Shown here: piece by piece, positions 32,150-43,612 of the stretch
Position numbering within the stretch: the first letter of the stretch is position 1
Layout: every line of letters starts with the position of its first letter
Program-made: the position numbers and the translations under genes
Assembly (NCBI GenBank): GCA_027579435.1
Contig: JANBPK010001058.1
Coordinates: 1-64,000, forward strand
Direction of reading: 5' to 3'
Source: Candolleomyces eurysporus
Taxonomy: Eukaryota > Basidiomycota > Agaricomycetes > Agaricales > Psathyrellaceae
DNA length: 64,000 nt
The notes under the pieces: generated by a model
The model's input: the letters and a program-made list of their open reading frames with translations, nothing else
The model's database searches: none
Told to the model about the DNA's origin: nothing

Positions 32150-32230
32150 GCACAGCATCGACACCTTGGGAACACCTTTTTCATATCGGGTGTGCTGATC
32201 GCCTGACTCGAGGCAGTGCGCTCCAACTTC
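32150..32230. repeat. Single unit related to the 73-bp repeat at 11.6 kb
   Basis: CGACACCTTGGGAACACC, TTTTTCATATCGG and a CTCGAGGC...CTCCAACT segment resemble units of the 11,565-11,845 tandem array. It also lies just upstream of the shared promoter block, so the arrangement is the same at both loci. Confidence 0.6.
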
Positions 32231-32264
32231 TGCTCCTCCCATTCAAGCGCCAAAGGGGTGCATC

Positions 32265-32470
32265 TCTCGTGTGCCTGGCCACCGCCAGGGCCTTTAAAGG
32301 TTCTTCCTTTCGCACAGATTTTCCAGACAATATCGCCCTTGTACCGCCTGTGAACACAAAAGGAGAGCACACACTGGGCAAGGTCCAACAACTATCATCT
32401 TTCTAGCTAACCCAGCACAAAGCACACACAGCGGGCTTTGTCCTCGTTCCCCCTGCGTGGTAATCACACT
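32265..32470 (+). promoter_or_regulatory. Conserved upstream block shared with the 12.1 kb gene
   Basis: Counterpart of 11,850-12,110; see that entry for matching runs. It ends about 170 bases before the ATG at 32,640. Confidence 0.55.
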
Positions 32471-32494
32471 ACAAGTACACACACACCGGGTTGC

Positions 32495-32501
32495 TATAAA
32501 A
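32495..32501 (+). promoter_or_regulatory. TATA box candidate
   Basis: TATAAAA lies 145 bases before the ATG at 32,640 and downstream of the conserved block. Confidence 0.45.
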
Positions 32502-32639
32502 TCACAACAGGGCTATTTGCTGGACTCTCCCTATTACATCACACCCACTACCCTCTCCACTCTCTCTCTCGGCTACCAAGCCTCATCGTCTCTTCTCCCT
32601 TCCTTCTCCGAGTCAAGTTGGATCCCCGAGCACTGAACC

Positions 32640-34375
32640 ATGGCGGCCCCGAACATGAGCATTTTCGATGGTGCCAGCCACATCACTATCAACGGTGGTG
32701 TTATCAGCAACAACACCTCTGGACACTATATTGACAAAAGCCGCCAAAACGTCACGAACCACTACGGTTCTCAGAACGTCTCCCAGACGACCTACGTCGA
32801 CTCCAACAACGACTACTCAAGTAATCATCATTATAACTACAGTGGTCCTCAGACGACTGTGCACAACATCAATTCGAATAATTCAACTCAGACGAGTTAC
32901 GTTAATTCGAATAATGATAACTCGAATACGATGTATCAGGGGGACTGGGGGAGCTATCCTCAGTATCCCCAACACCAAGGTCCGCTGCAGGGATGGCCGC
33001 CTCAAGGACAGGGGCAGGAGTACACGGAGTCATATCAGGGCCCTCCGGTGATGACGCAGTATGACTCTCAGGCTGGAGGGTATTCTACAGGAGGGCAGTT
33101 CGATCCGAGTCAGAACTGGGGTCCGGATCCTGCAGGGAACTTTCAGCAGCAGGATTATCTAACTAAACCCCCGAAACCTCGTCATCGAAAAGAAAGGAGT
33201 CGCCCTCAGAATGACTTAGAGTTTGGGCAGCACCAGAGGCACTCGTGTACGTCTTACCTCCATCCTCTTCTTTTTTTCTTCATCGGGAAGTTTACTGACT
33301 AACAACCTCGTGCATTACGTTCACAGACGTCGAAGCCTCGGAGTTTCAGCAACAGCAGCACGTCGAACACGTTCAAACTAGACCAGCCTCTTTCCATGCG
33401 GCTCCAGCGCCTAACACTAGTGGAAAAATTGCAAACCATAACCCATACTATACCGCAGGTCAATATCCCAATCCTATCGAGCTCCGGAAGACCCGAGCTA
33501 ACCTTCGCACTACTACTCTTCGCGCCCGAAACGCAGATTTTTCACAGCACCAGCAATATTTCGAGCAGAACTCCATTCCTCAAACCGATTACCTAGCCCC
33601 CAGCGCCCAACAGGGGGATTGGACCGAGCCTTCCGGTTCTACTTCCGGGAAAAGTTCGAAAACGAAAAAGGAAAAACCAAAGGACAGTGACAGGAAAGGG
33701 AAAAAGCCGCAACGGGCGACAGTTGAGACTACAGACGATGAAGACGATCTCCGCGCCAAATCGAAGAAGGATGAAGAAAGAGACAAAAAAATCAGTGATA
33801 CGCTGGGACCTGTACTCGAAAGGCTTGATGACTCAGACGATGGCTTTGGGGATCTACTGAAGCCTCCTCGGAAAATTCCGCTTGCGTCTGTGCCACCTGC
33901 ACCTGCATCATCTGTCCAGTTGCAGAGCACTGGCACGGGTGGGGCTACGAGTACGGGTTCTACTAGTCAACAGCTGCGTCCTATCAGCCCCACTTCGCAG
34001 TCCGCGAGTGGCAGACCTGCAGCTGCTGCTACTGCAAGTGCTCCTGCTGTAGTCAATTCCTCGATAACTAGCGGCGCTGTGGCCTCAGCCTCAACCTCTT
34101 CGTCAGTGCGCGTTCCGGAGCAAGGACAGGCGTCGATCGGCACTCCTCCTCTTGCTTCGACTTCTAATACTGGACGCGTAACACCGCCAGGTCCAACGAG
34201 ACAAGAAGAACTGCAAGCGCAACTGGCCGTCGATTTCTCCAGGATGTCCTCAACATTGTCTGACGGCAGTGAGAAGAAGAAAAAGAAGAAAGGAGTGTTT
34301 TCGAGGATGAATCCGTTCGGGAAAAAGAAGGAGAAGGGCGGGGTTGCGGGGTTGGAAGATTTCAATCTCGAATGA
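32640..34375 (+). CDS. 551-aa prion-like N/Q/Y-rich protein with lysine-rich C-terminus
   Basis: Two exons, 32640-33246 and 33327-34375, joined in phase. Residues 6-27 contain SIFDGASHITINGGVISNN. This F-x-x-A-S-x-x-x-I-x-G-G pattern is one I recall from the N-termini of many agaricomycete proteins, some with NACHT domains. Residues 30-105 are rich in Asn, Ser, Thr and Tyr with near-repeats (QTTYVDSNNDYS and QTSYVNSNNDNS). Residues 100-180 are rich in Gln, Pro, Gly and Tyr. The middle has a charged Lys/Glu stretch. The last part is Ser/Thr/Ala-rich and ends in KKKKKKGVFSRMNPFGKKKEK. This layout (N/Q/Y-rich head, lysine-rich tail) mirrors the 4.7 kb protein, and the loci share upstream sequence. 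A self-assembling scaffold is plausible but inferred. Confidence 0.75.
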
Positions 34376-34499
34376 GCGAGTAGCTAGTAGTGTGACGGTC
34401 GGTAAGAAATCGATCTGTTTTCTCTTCCTTTTTCCCCTCCTCCTGAGACTTCTCGATAGCGGCCGTTTCTAGACACGATTTCTTGGCCAAATTGAACAT

Positions 34500-34760
34500 T
34501 CTTAACGAATGCATACCCACTTTCCTTCATATCAAGATTAGACTCAGTGCTCTTTGCCCACCTAAGGACTTCATTCATACGTCTCACCGCATTCGCCCCA
34601 TTTTCCTTCATATATTCACAGTTGGACTGTCTCATTCCTCGCGCCCGAGGGACAAGGACTTCATTCATATGCCTCATCTCACTCGCCTCACTTTCCTTCA
34701 TACCCGGATCTCAGTTAGACTCAGGACTCATTCCTCGCTCATGGACAAGGACTTGACTCT
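34500..34760. repeat. Diverged tandem repeat of about 80-90 bp, three units
   Basis: TTTCCTTCATA recurs at about 34,522, 34,600 and 34,692, each followed by a GACTCAG/GGACTGT segment, a CTC-rich stretch and AAGGACTTCATTCATA(C/T). It lies in the 3' flank of the prion-like gene. Confidence 0.65.
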
Positions 34761-35504
34761 TATACTCCACGTTCATTCACCTCATTTCCCGTCATCTACC
34801 TATATCGTACTAGTACACGAAGGTCCAATTCCCAGTGGATAAGGTCACAATTGCCTTCAATTAATCACAATCTCTAGCCGTGTACAAATTTGAAGTTAAC
34901 GATGGTGTGCACCCGGCTTGAGCTACTAACGCTATGCAGAATTTCTACTGTTGCTCAAGCATCGCATTCTACGCCTCTGCACCAATGACAGCACATGTAC
35001 GGTCGCCGCCGCCGCCAGGGCTCCAGTCACTAGTTCCTCGAAGTACCAGGCCTGCCCCGGCTTCCGGATCTTTATCCATGAGGCTTGTTAACAGCTCTCG
35101 GCCACCTTCATCCATTCAGGCGTCGATCCCCAAGGGTCTAACTCTTATATGTTCATCCGTTCATCTCGTATACCCTCCAAATTGCAGAACAGCTTGCGCT
35201 GCAACAATCTATAAATAACAAAGGCCGGAGTACAAGTTAACGATAATATACACTCATTCCGAAAGCTACGCAATGCGCGCGGATGATATGATGTCCAGTT
35301 ACGAATGGTGAGCTAAAGCGGGGGTTGACACAAGGACGAGCGGAGAACGTAACATGATGAGCGAGGAGGGGGAAGATATCTAAACGAGGAAGACAGTGAA
35401 GGATCACACAGCCCATACTCGGAATAACGGTAAAGCTTGAACGCAGTATGTAACTCTGCAACTCCATAACAGCCGCAGACCCTGCATACCAATCCGAGAT
35501 CAAC

Positions 35505-37154
35505 CTAATACCTCCTCAACACCATCCTCACAACAGCCCTAAGCGGGTACAGCAGCAAACTAAGGCACCTCGAAGCGACTCCCAGCGCAAAAATGATCGG
35601 TCGGATGAGGAGAGGATAGCTTTCGTACACCGCTACTTCCTCTTCGTTAATCGTCTCGAGAGGCAATGGTGATGGTAATGATGGTGTAGCGAAACCTGAG
35701 CGAGGTGAACCCGATTGAGAACGTAGTGATCGCGAACTTGAACTTGAACCCGTTTTGGAGTTGAAGATAGGGGAAGCAGAAGTACGTTGGGGAGAGGGAG
35801 GCGGAAGAGGACCAAGAACCCACGAAGCAAATGGCACCCAGCGCCACAAACCCGCGAAGACCGCGTTCTTCAGCCTTCTAAGCCCAAATATCGCGAAGTT
35901 GAGCCTCCGTCTCATAGGATTCCGCTGCATATCAGCGAGAGACCTCTCCACCAAACTAACCTGCCCTTCAACCTTCTCTGACCGCGTTTCCTGTTTGCGC
36001 AGCGTACTCTCCATGTTCTCTACGAGATCATCGACGTAGTCGTAGACTTCCTCCGTCGAGTGCGTCACACTCGTCTTGAGCTTTGTGAATTGCTTTTCGA
36101 GTTTCGCGAGACGGCGTTCGAGGTCTTCAACGTGGTTATTCACCAATTCCTGATCATGATCTCTGATGTCTTGACCTTGGCCAGCAGTAGAAAAGGTTTC
36201 GGGGTAATGTATAAAATCATGCAACTCCATCGTCCGGTCATTCAGCCGATCCACGAGATGAGCCCATGGCCGCATACCCGTAGCCAGCACGAACAAGCCC
36301 GTGCTGAACCAGCTTGTGGACTCGGGGCCTAGAACGGCTGCGGTGGCATACCGGAGGAGCAGGGCGCCGAATAAAGGAGAGAGGAGGGTGCAGAGGAGGA
36401 AGAACAGTTCGAGTTGTCGAAGCTCGGAGGCGGCGAGGTGCGAGTAGCGTTCTTCCACTGGGGCTGAAGGGTCTGGAGGGAATTGATGGGAGCGACGGCG
36501 GGGTCTGGCTTTTTGGTATAAAGACCAAGGGACTAGAGTCGGTGAAATTAAGATCAAAGACGAAATGACAACCAAAAGCTTGGACGACGTACTTTCGATT
36601 ATCTGGTGTAGATAGAAAATGAGGAGTACGACGAGGAGGAGGTTCTTGATATGGTCCCCGCCGGTGAGCCAATTCCCGATGGGCGAGACCAGAGCTACGA
36701 CCACGGCGAGATCGAATTCGTACCACGAGCGCGTATTGGGAGACATTGGGCTCCTATCTTTCCTCCAATAATGACCCGACGGCGATGGCGGGTGCAGCGA
36801 CGATGTATCCACCCTCGGGCGAGGTGGTATCCTGGTCTGCTGCGACTGGGGTGCTGGTTGCCGCTCCGGCGATGAATCCACACCCACTTTCTCCTCCTCA
36901 CTGCTTTCGGAGCCAGTTTCGTACTCCAAAGGCGATAGTTCATCAACACCTTCAATCTCCTTCTGATTCAACTTGCTCGTTGAGTGCGTCATCTCTGGTA
37001 ACGGCAGGATCTTCAAGTTCCTGGATCCGTTTGCTGAGCCCAGCGAGTGTGCACGATTGAGGAGGTGCATTCTGCGTCGTAGAGGGTTTTCTGAAAGCTT
37101 CGCGGTGGTACTCGAGGTCGTCGTAGTCGTCGTAGGCGGGTTGGAAGTGGACAT
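35505..37154 (-). CDS. Multispanning membrane protein with central coiled coil, conserved hypothetical
   Basis: Two exons, 37154-36593 and 36532-35505, give 529 aa. The 60-nt intron (donor GTACGT, acceptor CTAG) is in frame and would otherwise add a spurious hydrophobic stretch; removing it yields HQIIEIPWSLYQKARPRRR. The N-terminal 130 residues are Ser/Thr/Pro-rich and disordered. Hydrophobic segments follow: FDLAVVVALVSPIGNWL, NLLLVVLLIFYLHQII, then LELFFLLCTLLSPLFGALLL and a STGLFVLATGMRPW segment. A heptad-like region (about residues 300-390) is followed by a loop rich in Ser and a last hydrophobic stretch near the C-terminus (LLIRPIIFALGVASRCLSLL). This looks like a conserved agaricomycete family of unknown function, probably in the ER or another endomembrane. 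The start at 37,154 was preferred over 37,187 because the upstream residues are not family-like. Confidence 0.75.
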   Translation of the reverse strand: MSTSNPPTTTTTTSSTTAKLSENPLRRRMHLLNRAHSLGSANGSRNLKILPLPEMTHSTSKLNQKEIEGVDELSPLEYETGSESSEEEKVGVDSSPERQPAPQSQQTRIPPRPRVDTSSLHPPSPSGHYWRKDRSPMSPNTRSWYEFDLAVVVALVSPIGNWLTGGDHIKNLLLVVLLIFYLHQIIESTSSKLLVVISSLILISPTLVPWSLYQKARPRRRSHQFPPDPSAPVEERYSHLAASELRQLELFFLLCTLLSPLFGALLLRYATAAVLGPESTSWFSTGLFVLATGMRPWAHLVDRLNDRTMELHDFIHYPETFSTAGQGQDIRDHDQELVNNHVEDLERRLAKLEKQFTKLKTSVTHSTEEVYDYVDDLVENMESTLRKQETRSEKVEGQVSLVERSLADMQRNPMRRRLNFAIFGLRRLKNAVFAGLWRWVPFASWVLGPLPPPSPQRTSASPIFNSKTGSSSSSRSLRSQSGSPRSGFATPSLPSPLPLETINEEEVAVYESYPLLIRPIIFALGVASRCLSLLLYPLRAVVRMVLRRY

Positions 37155-39223
37155 TAGAGAAAGAAGCTGGATAGTGTGGCACGGCACGCGATCATCATGA
37201 GCTCATTAAACCTGTCACTGCAAGCCATACTCCACGTGGAAGTCTAGAGTCGCGAAACACGAATGCGCAGCTGGAAAGGGGTTTTCCTGCAATCGTGGCC
37301 CTTTGTGTTTGTGGGAAGCCATTGACATCAAGGCTACGTGTCGATGAAAGAAAGACTTCGAATCTCGGGTACAGTTCCTATGACCCTCACTCGGGCGCGA
37401 TAGGGGCCAACTTCCATGCTGCAGATTTGTTTGGTCAAAACGCTAAAACCAAACATAGTCCTGGACTTGCGCTCCTGCTCTCTTCCGCTGTCTGTGCGCT
37501 TTTCCTCAATGCTACCACTGCTCTACCCTGCTCATTCATGCTGAGAAAATTCATACGGTAAGGCTATGTTCCCTAGGCTATGTTCCCTAGGCGAAACAAT
37601 TAAGCCGAGAGTAGGAAGCTTCGGGAATATGAGACCTTTCGTAACAGGCCGGTGAGTAGTATGCTGAATATGTGGTAAAAGTAACGGAACTCTACCTTCC
37701 GTACGAGGGTCTTGGACCTCTAGGCTTTCAAACTTTGTGAGCGAATGCTCGGCTTACAAACGGTCCGCGATCCGTTCTAAACCTCCTGCACAACCAACGA
37801 GACTACTGGGGAGCGGTATGTTGGCGATGGTCTGTTTGTGTAATTATGTGCGGATGATCCTTCAGTCATGCCCGTCTCGCAATCATGGTGGCCTCGTCTC
37901 TGAGCTATTTCGATGGCTTTACTCTACCCATACACCTAAGCTGCCGGTTTGATCTATGTCTCTTCCTGCCCTCAATCCCGCACAAACCTACGGTTAGCTA
38001 ATCTCTTCCCGCTCTGAATGGCCATTCCGGCCACGTTCCTCGTCATGTCCCCGTTTACTGCGTCCTATCTCTGACACTGACAGATCCATATATTAATCGT
38101 CTCTGGTGTTTCACCGCGATTACATCCCCTTGCAGTTTTCTTCGTTGTCACAGTCTGAATCCCCGGCCTCATGACCTATTTGTCCTTGATGTCCGCTATC
38201 TCGACTTGCTGCCCCGTGTGCCAAAGTACTCCATGAGGTTATATTCCATCTATGATCTTCTGAATGGAGGGGTGACTGCTCCTTGCATACGTCCTTTCAA
38301 TTTGACGGCTTTCGGTCTGTCAGGTCGTATACCAATTCGAGGGGAACCCTTGATAGACGGAGTGATGCCTACCACCTTGGCATCTCTCGCTATCTTTGTA
38401 CACTATGTACGGATATATTTTCCTGTTGTACATTTGATCAAGCTTTTCCTGGTGCGCGCACCACCCAGTGTCTGTGATTTCCATGATGGGAGGTGGGCGC
38501 TCTTTTTACATCGCTAATCATTGTACTTTTTGATCTCCTGGCCTTTTATTTCCGTTTCTGTTTCGTTCTGTTCTGGCGCAATTTTTGATGGTGGGAATGG
38601 CTGCTTCCTTTCGCTTTCTCGAACCTTTCTTCCACCTACACTCCAATTCATGTGCACTTGCTCACCCCTTTGAGACCAGAGGGTGAAGTCGATATGTCTC
38701 GTTATTCGTTTCCCAATCCCTCAATCTTTCCGAAGTTAACCCTGCGCTTTCTTAATCAAACAGACAGAGTAGTGGCTTGATTGCCGAGCACTATTTAACA
38801 ATGCTCCTTGTGCAAGTCTACAAGCACCATCCGGCGGTGGTTTATTTTGGAAACTCAGCGCGCAACCTGAGCGTCGGACGTTATGATGCGATGATATCTC
38901 ATCATTGTTTCAGCACCATCATGGCAAGGCACCCCACCAAGAATCATTCCAACAGCATACACCGTACGCATAAGCTCTGTTCGCCCAGCCCTCCTCGGGG
39001 CCCCAGATCCGAACCCTTCAATGCCGTCCGCTGGTGGTGAGAATCCCCTGGGCTCTTGGTGATGTGCTCTGTGTCATCTCCCCCTCTCTCTCGACAGATC
39101 ATATCGATCCATCATACGAAACAGACAGGTACCAACAAGCTCCATGGGTCTGCTACAATATTTTTGTTCACTCAAGGTCGATTTTCTGAAACATTTGCGC
39201 GGCCCCGGGACTGAGAGGGTATG
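37155..39223. other. Long intergenic/promoter stretch
   Basis: No supported gene in about 2 kb. CTATGTTCCCTAGG is duplicated in tandem at 37,564-37,591. The right half is the upstream region of the first FAD oxidase gene. Confidence 0.5.
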
Positions 39224-39231
39224 TATATAAA
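39224..39231 (+). promoter_or_regulatory. TATA box candidate of FAD oxidase 1
   Basis: TATATAAA, 155 bases before the ATG at 39,379. Confidence 0.5.
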
Positions 39232-39378
39232 CGATGTAGATCACGACGATGGATGGACACGGCGGATTCTTTCTCCAAGGTTGCTGCTTACCTTTCTCCC
39301 TTCCCGTCGTTCGTTGTTATCGTTATCTCTATACCCTTCCTTCATTATTTCTCGACTTCCTCTTCCCTGATCCAAACC

Positions 39379-41411
39379 ATGGCTCGCATTACAAGAGCAA
39401 CATTTACACTCCTTTATTCGCTATTGGCACTCGCGCAGCTTAGCGTGGCTGCTAGTGTTTACGAGAAGAGGCAGGAGTCGACGGATGCTTCCGAAGGTGC
39501 AGATGCGGATGTGGCGACCGTACAGACCTCGACGCTCCGTGCAGGTGCTAGCTACCCCTTCGTTTGCTCCATCATTTCGGGCACTACCTCTTCGTCCACT
39601 CTGGTTCATTGGCCCGGTTAGTATTCAATCTATCTATTTTATTGATTGTGCGACCTTCTCAGATGGCTGATGTGATGGCAACGGTTCTTTCCTTGATGAT
39701 GTGGATATGTAGGGTCTCCGGTGTTCAAGTGGTTGAGCTCGCATTGGGCAGCTACGAGTAACCAGGTTCCGGCTTGTGTTGTTGAGCCTGGGAAGGCTTC
39801 CGATATTGCGAAGATAGTAAGGTCTTCTCCCGTGCCCAATTAGATTTGTTTTCTGATCCCGCTTTTTTGAACATCTTAGCTCCTCACTGTTGGTATTAGC
39901 CGTACACCCTTTGCAGTAAGTCATCTTTTCTCTTCCAAATCGCCGGTTTGAGACTAAAAACGAGCGATCGTAGGTCCAAAGTGGAGGGCACACCACAAAC
40001 CCAGGGTGGTCGTCCACAAAGGGCGTACACATCTCCCTCAACTCCCTCCGCTCCATCAACTACGACAGCGCCTCCCAAACCGTCGAGATCGGTACCGGTC
40101 TGCGCTGGGAGGAAGTCTACGCTGCCTTGGAGCCCCATGGCGTTACCGTTGTCGGTGGACGTGTGAGGGGTGTTGGTGTGGGTGGATTCACGCTTGGTGG
40201 AGGGTATTCGTGGAAGACCAACCAGTATGGGTTAACCATTGATACTGTGACTGCTTTCGAGCTTGTCACCCCCCTTGGGAAGGTTGTTAAGGTTACGCAG
40301 CGAAGTGATTCTGCGCTGTTCTCTGGGCTCAAGGTCAGCACACTGGTTATCGCGTGATGGGCTGCGCTCAGTTGCTGATGCATTTTTCCGTATAGGGAGG
40401 CGGAAATAACTTTGGTATCGTTACCAAGATTACGCTCAAGACGGTCCCTCAAGGTCCAGTTTGGGTAGGTTTCTCTTCGGGTTTGATTGTGATGGTCGTT
40501 GTTTTAATTTTTCTCTTTCAGGGTGGATCTATGACCTACATGGACCCTGCTACTCTCCCGCTCGTCAACGCTGCCACTGCCAAGTTTGCTGCCAATGTCA
40601 CCGATCCTAAGGCCTCGATCTTGAACACCGTCTCGTTCTACCAGGGCGCAGTAAGCATCATTGCATCATCTCTATGCCTCTGGGCAGTGAACTAACCGAC
40701 CTTGAAGCCTCTTGTGAACATCGCAATGTTCTACGACGGCCCCAACCCACCTAATGGAATTTTCGACGACTTCCTCAGCATCCCTGCCGTTGCTGGTGGC
40801 TCGGGAACCCAGACTTACCTCGAGAAAATCAACTCATCGCCTTCGAACGATACCTACGGATTCCGAAACTACTTCGGTACTGTACCCGTACCCAAGTACT
40901 CGCCCAAGCTTCTCGATATCGTCAGCAACCTCAGTGTCGTAAGTCTCATATACACTTATTGATCGTAAGGAGCGGTGGGCTAACAAAATGAATAATTGAA
41001 TGATATTAGACTATCGGCAACGAATTGAGTTCCAAGTCCCTCGTGTTCATGACCCTCGTCAACGAACCCTTCCTCCCGAGCATCCTCTCGCACAGCAACA
41101 GCGGGGCCACGGCCTACCCGTGGAACCGCTCAAAGGTCTACACTCCCTTCAATATCTTCTTATCCTGGGCCGACCCTGCGCAAGACAAAGTCTTCGAAGC
41201 CGCCGTCAAGAGGATCCAGGATACCCTCTACGCTGCGTTGGCAGAGGAGGGCGAGAGGAATTTGGATGGGGTTCCGCTGTATAGCAATTATGCTATGTGG
41301 GATACGCCTGTGAGCAGGCTGTATGGACCCAATTTGCCCGGGTTGAAGCTTTTGAAGCTGAGGGTGGATCCGTTGAACGTTATGAGTTTGGCGGGTGGGT
41401 TCAAAATTTAA
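39379..41411 (+). CDS. Secreted FAD-linked oxidase, berberine-bridge-enzyme-like (copy 1)
   Basis: Eight exons: 39379-39616, 39713-39816, 39880-39915, 39974-40333, 40396-40464, 40522-40650, 40708-40938 and 41010-41411, giving 522 aa. A signal peptide is clear (hydrophobic to about residue 27). The FAD_binding_4 domain shows PACVVEPGKASDIAKI, VQSGGHTTNPG with the His that carries FAD covalently, and the GVGVGGFTLGGG-YSW glycine loop. The C-terminal BBE domain shows LYSNYAMWDTPVSRLYG and KLRVDPLNVMSLAGGF. The second FAD-linking Cys of bicovalent BBE enzymes is absent: the site reads YSWKTNQYGLTIDTV. Such enzymes oxidise sugars or secondary metabolites with O2, making H2O2; the substrate cannot be predicted. 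Copy 1 lacks three introns found in copy 2 (before GYSW, after NNF, and in the region before YFG). Confidence 0.92.
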
Positions 41412-43532
41412 ATTAACATGCATAAAGCATAAAGCGGAAGTGGTTCCCAAGTTTTCTCTGTTATTGACTAACTACTTCCTTACTAGTAAAGAACTGTGTA
41501 ATATCTTATCTCTCGTTTACCTCTTCGATGGNCGTTTTAGCTATATAATGGACTAGTAGTACATAGGATACTTTGTCGCATAATTACATTTGCTATAATC
41601 TCTCCAGAAGACGAGATGTTTGGAAGATCCCTCTACTCCCAGATTCGATGTTCGAATTTTGGGACAACTCTTGGAGATGGTCGTCTATACCAGGCGCTTG
41701 TTCTTGAAGTGGGTTACCTCCACGTAGAATCTATTGTCCTCAAATGGCACTATCAGTCGTCATTTGTCAAGTCGTTCAATGCTATATGACAGGTTGCTAC
41801 TGCACAACGATCTGTCTACGTCTACTTCTCCGTGTCCGTACTTTAGCCTCTTGCGTCATTTGTCAATTCGTAGAACGGAAGCGCCGGAACTGATTGTCAA
41901 AATCAACAACGATCTGTCCGTCTATTTGTGGATGCATCTGCATCGCTTTCGTTGTCTACGACATTTATCGTGGTCGTTCAGGTGAGCCAGGCGCNTTTTT
42001 TCCTTTTACCAATGAATAGATGGCAGCCTCTCGTATTGGCGATAAGGGTCTGTGTATTTCTCTTATACCCATCTACACGGGTTACCACCCACGGTAAAAA
42101 TACATCCTGGTAATCGCCCTGAGCCAAGAATACTCTTCTCCTCTCAAGTTGACCCTTCACAAAAGGTCACTGGTGATATGTAGTCGCATCCGTCTCAGTC
42201 CCGAGAACGATATCCCGGTACGAGACAGCTATCAAAGTTAGACAAGCTTTCATGTTAGCCCTGTGTATACGGACGTCACTTGGATTTCTACTTGACAGAT
42301 GGACGTTAATTCAATAAGGATATGTCACACAGCGACGGAAGTAATGACGGGGTTGTTGGACAACGACCGGAGCGCTCGAGGCGCCTAAAATCAATCCAAC
42401 CGACGTGATCTGGGATGTCTAGCCTTTCGGTAGCTTCCAAATTTAGTTCTCTTGTGCGGCTCGTCGGGCGTCTTCTCCATGTCTATCAGAAACGGGAACC
42501 TTTGTAATACCGTATAGCCCCCGGGTTATTTGGAGCGTGATGTTTTATGTTGCCTGTTCTCCTTGCAGCCTACCTCAAGTGTTTCAAGGCTCGGCACATA
42601 TGCCAATTGCGTCAGGGCCATCTTTCAGTGGTCATATGGTCAGTACTGGAATTTATCGGCGCTGATAATTCGGGTAAGCATCTAGCATTCGATGCTTGGG
42701 GCACACCGATAGCTATCTTGAGGAGAGCATTTGTTTCATGCGGATCGCTACGCGAGAGGCGACCAGACAATTCAGAGTCGCAGAGGTGCAGATAAGATTA
42801 GATTATGGCATGATCAGATCAATCGATTGATCACAGGCACTTCTAGCCGAACTCTCCGACATCAACTGCGTTCCTTGGACCGTGACCTCGCCTGTCTGCT
42901 CAGTGCCACGACTCTCCATCCGGCTGGTGCTTATCTTTGGCCATAGGTTTGAACATGACAGGGGTGACGTTCTGGTTATATTCAAGAAGGCAACATTCCA
43001 CGCCGTAGTGGATTGCGTGATCTAGCTATACCGCGACAACAGCACAGTGCACCTCTCCTGTTGCCTCGGCGCAACTTGTGATACCAATTGGGAGAGAGTA
43101 CGTTCAAACCTCATGCTATTTATGTCAGAGAAACTCACGACATATTACCACAGGCAGATAACGGGTTCAGACAGGGCTTGACAGAACATGGATCATTTAT
43201 ATTCGGCGTTACTTACTCATCACTTGAAAGTTGGAACCCAATCTTACTCACATCAACTCTCCTTGCGGCTCATCTTGGGCTCACTCAAGGCTCGTAGAGC
43301 GTGTTTCTGAAACTCTTATGAGCGATACAATGGTATGTCCTTGCTTAACCAAAGTTTCTGAGTCCAAGTAGTGATCGCTGAACAGCTCTAAGACCATCGC
43401 AGTTCCACCCCAGTCCGTCTCGTCGCTCTGATTTACCTGTCAGATGGGACTGAATGAGGGACGCTGGCGACTATTTGCGTGACAGGCCGATTCCCGGTGA
43501 TATCGGTTGAGGCCAACGGCGTGGGCTCCCAT
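41412..43532. other. Intergenic stretch with a diverged internal repeat
   Basis: No supported gene. CATTTGTCAA.TCGT and CAACGATCTGTC recur at about 41,760-41,815 and 41,859-41,920. The right end is the promoter of oxidase copy 2. Confidence 0.5.
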
Positions 43533-43538
43533 TATAAA
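43533..43538 (+). promoter_or_regulatory. TATA box of FAD oxidase 2
   Basis: TATAAA 75-80 bases before the ATG at 43,613. The flanking GTGGGCTCCCAT is also present before the decayed copy at 49.6 kb, where the TATA itself is mutated. Confidence 0.55.
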
Positions 43539-43612
43539 TTGAGAAAGTGCGCCCAAACGCCTTCAGAGGAACTGGTCGCCCTGAGCCCGTCACCTCTCAC
43601 AGACCATTCTCC

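Noticed and set aside
36952..37182. Alternative frame at the start of the 35.5 kb membrane-protein gene
   Set aside because: It looks protein-like, but the other frame continues into the membrane domains and fits the family.
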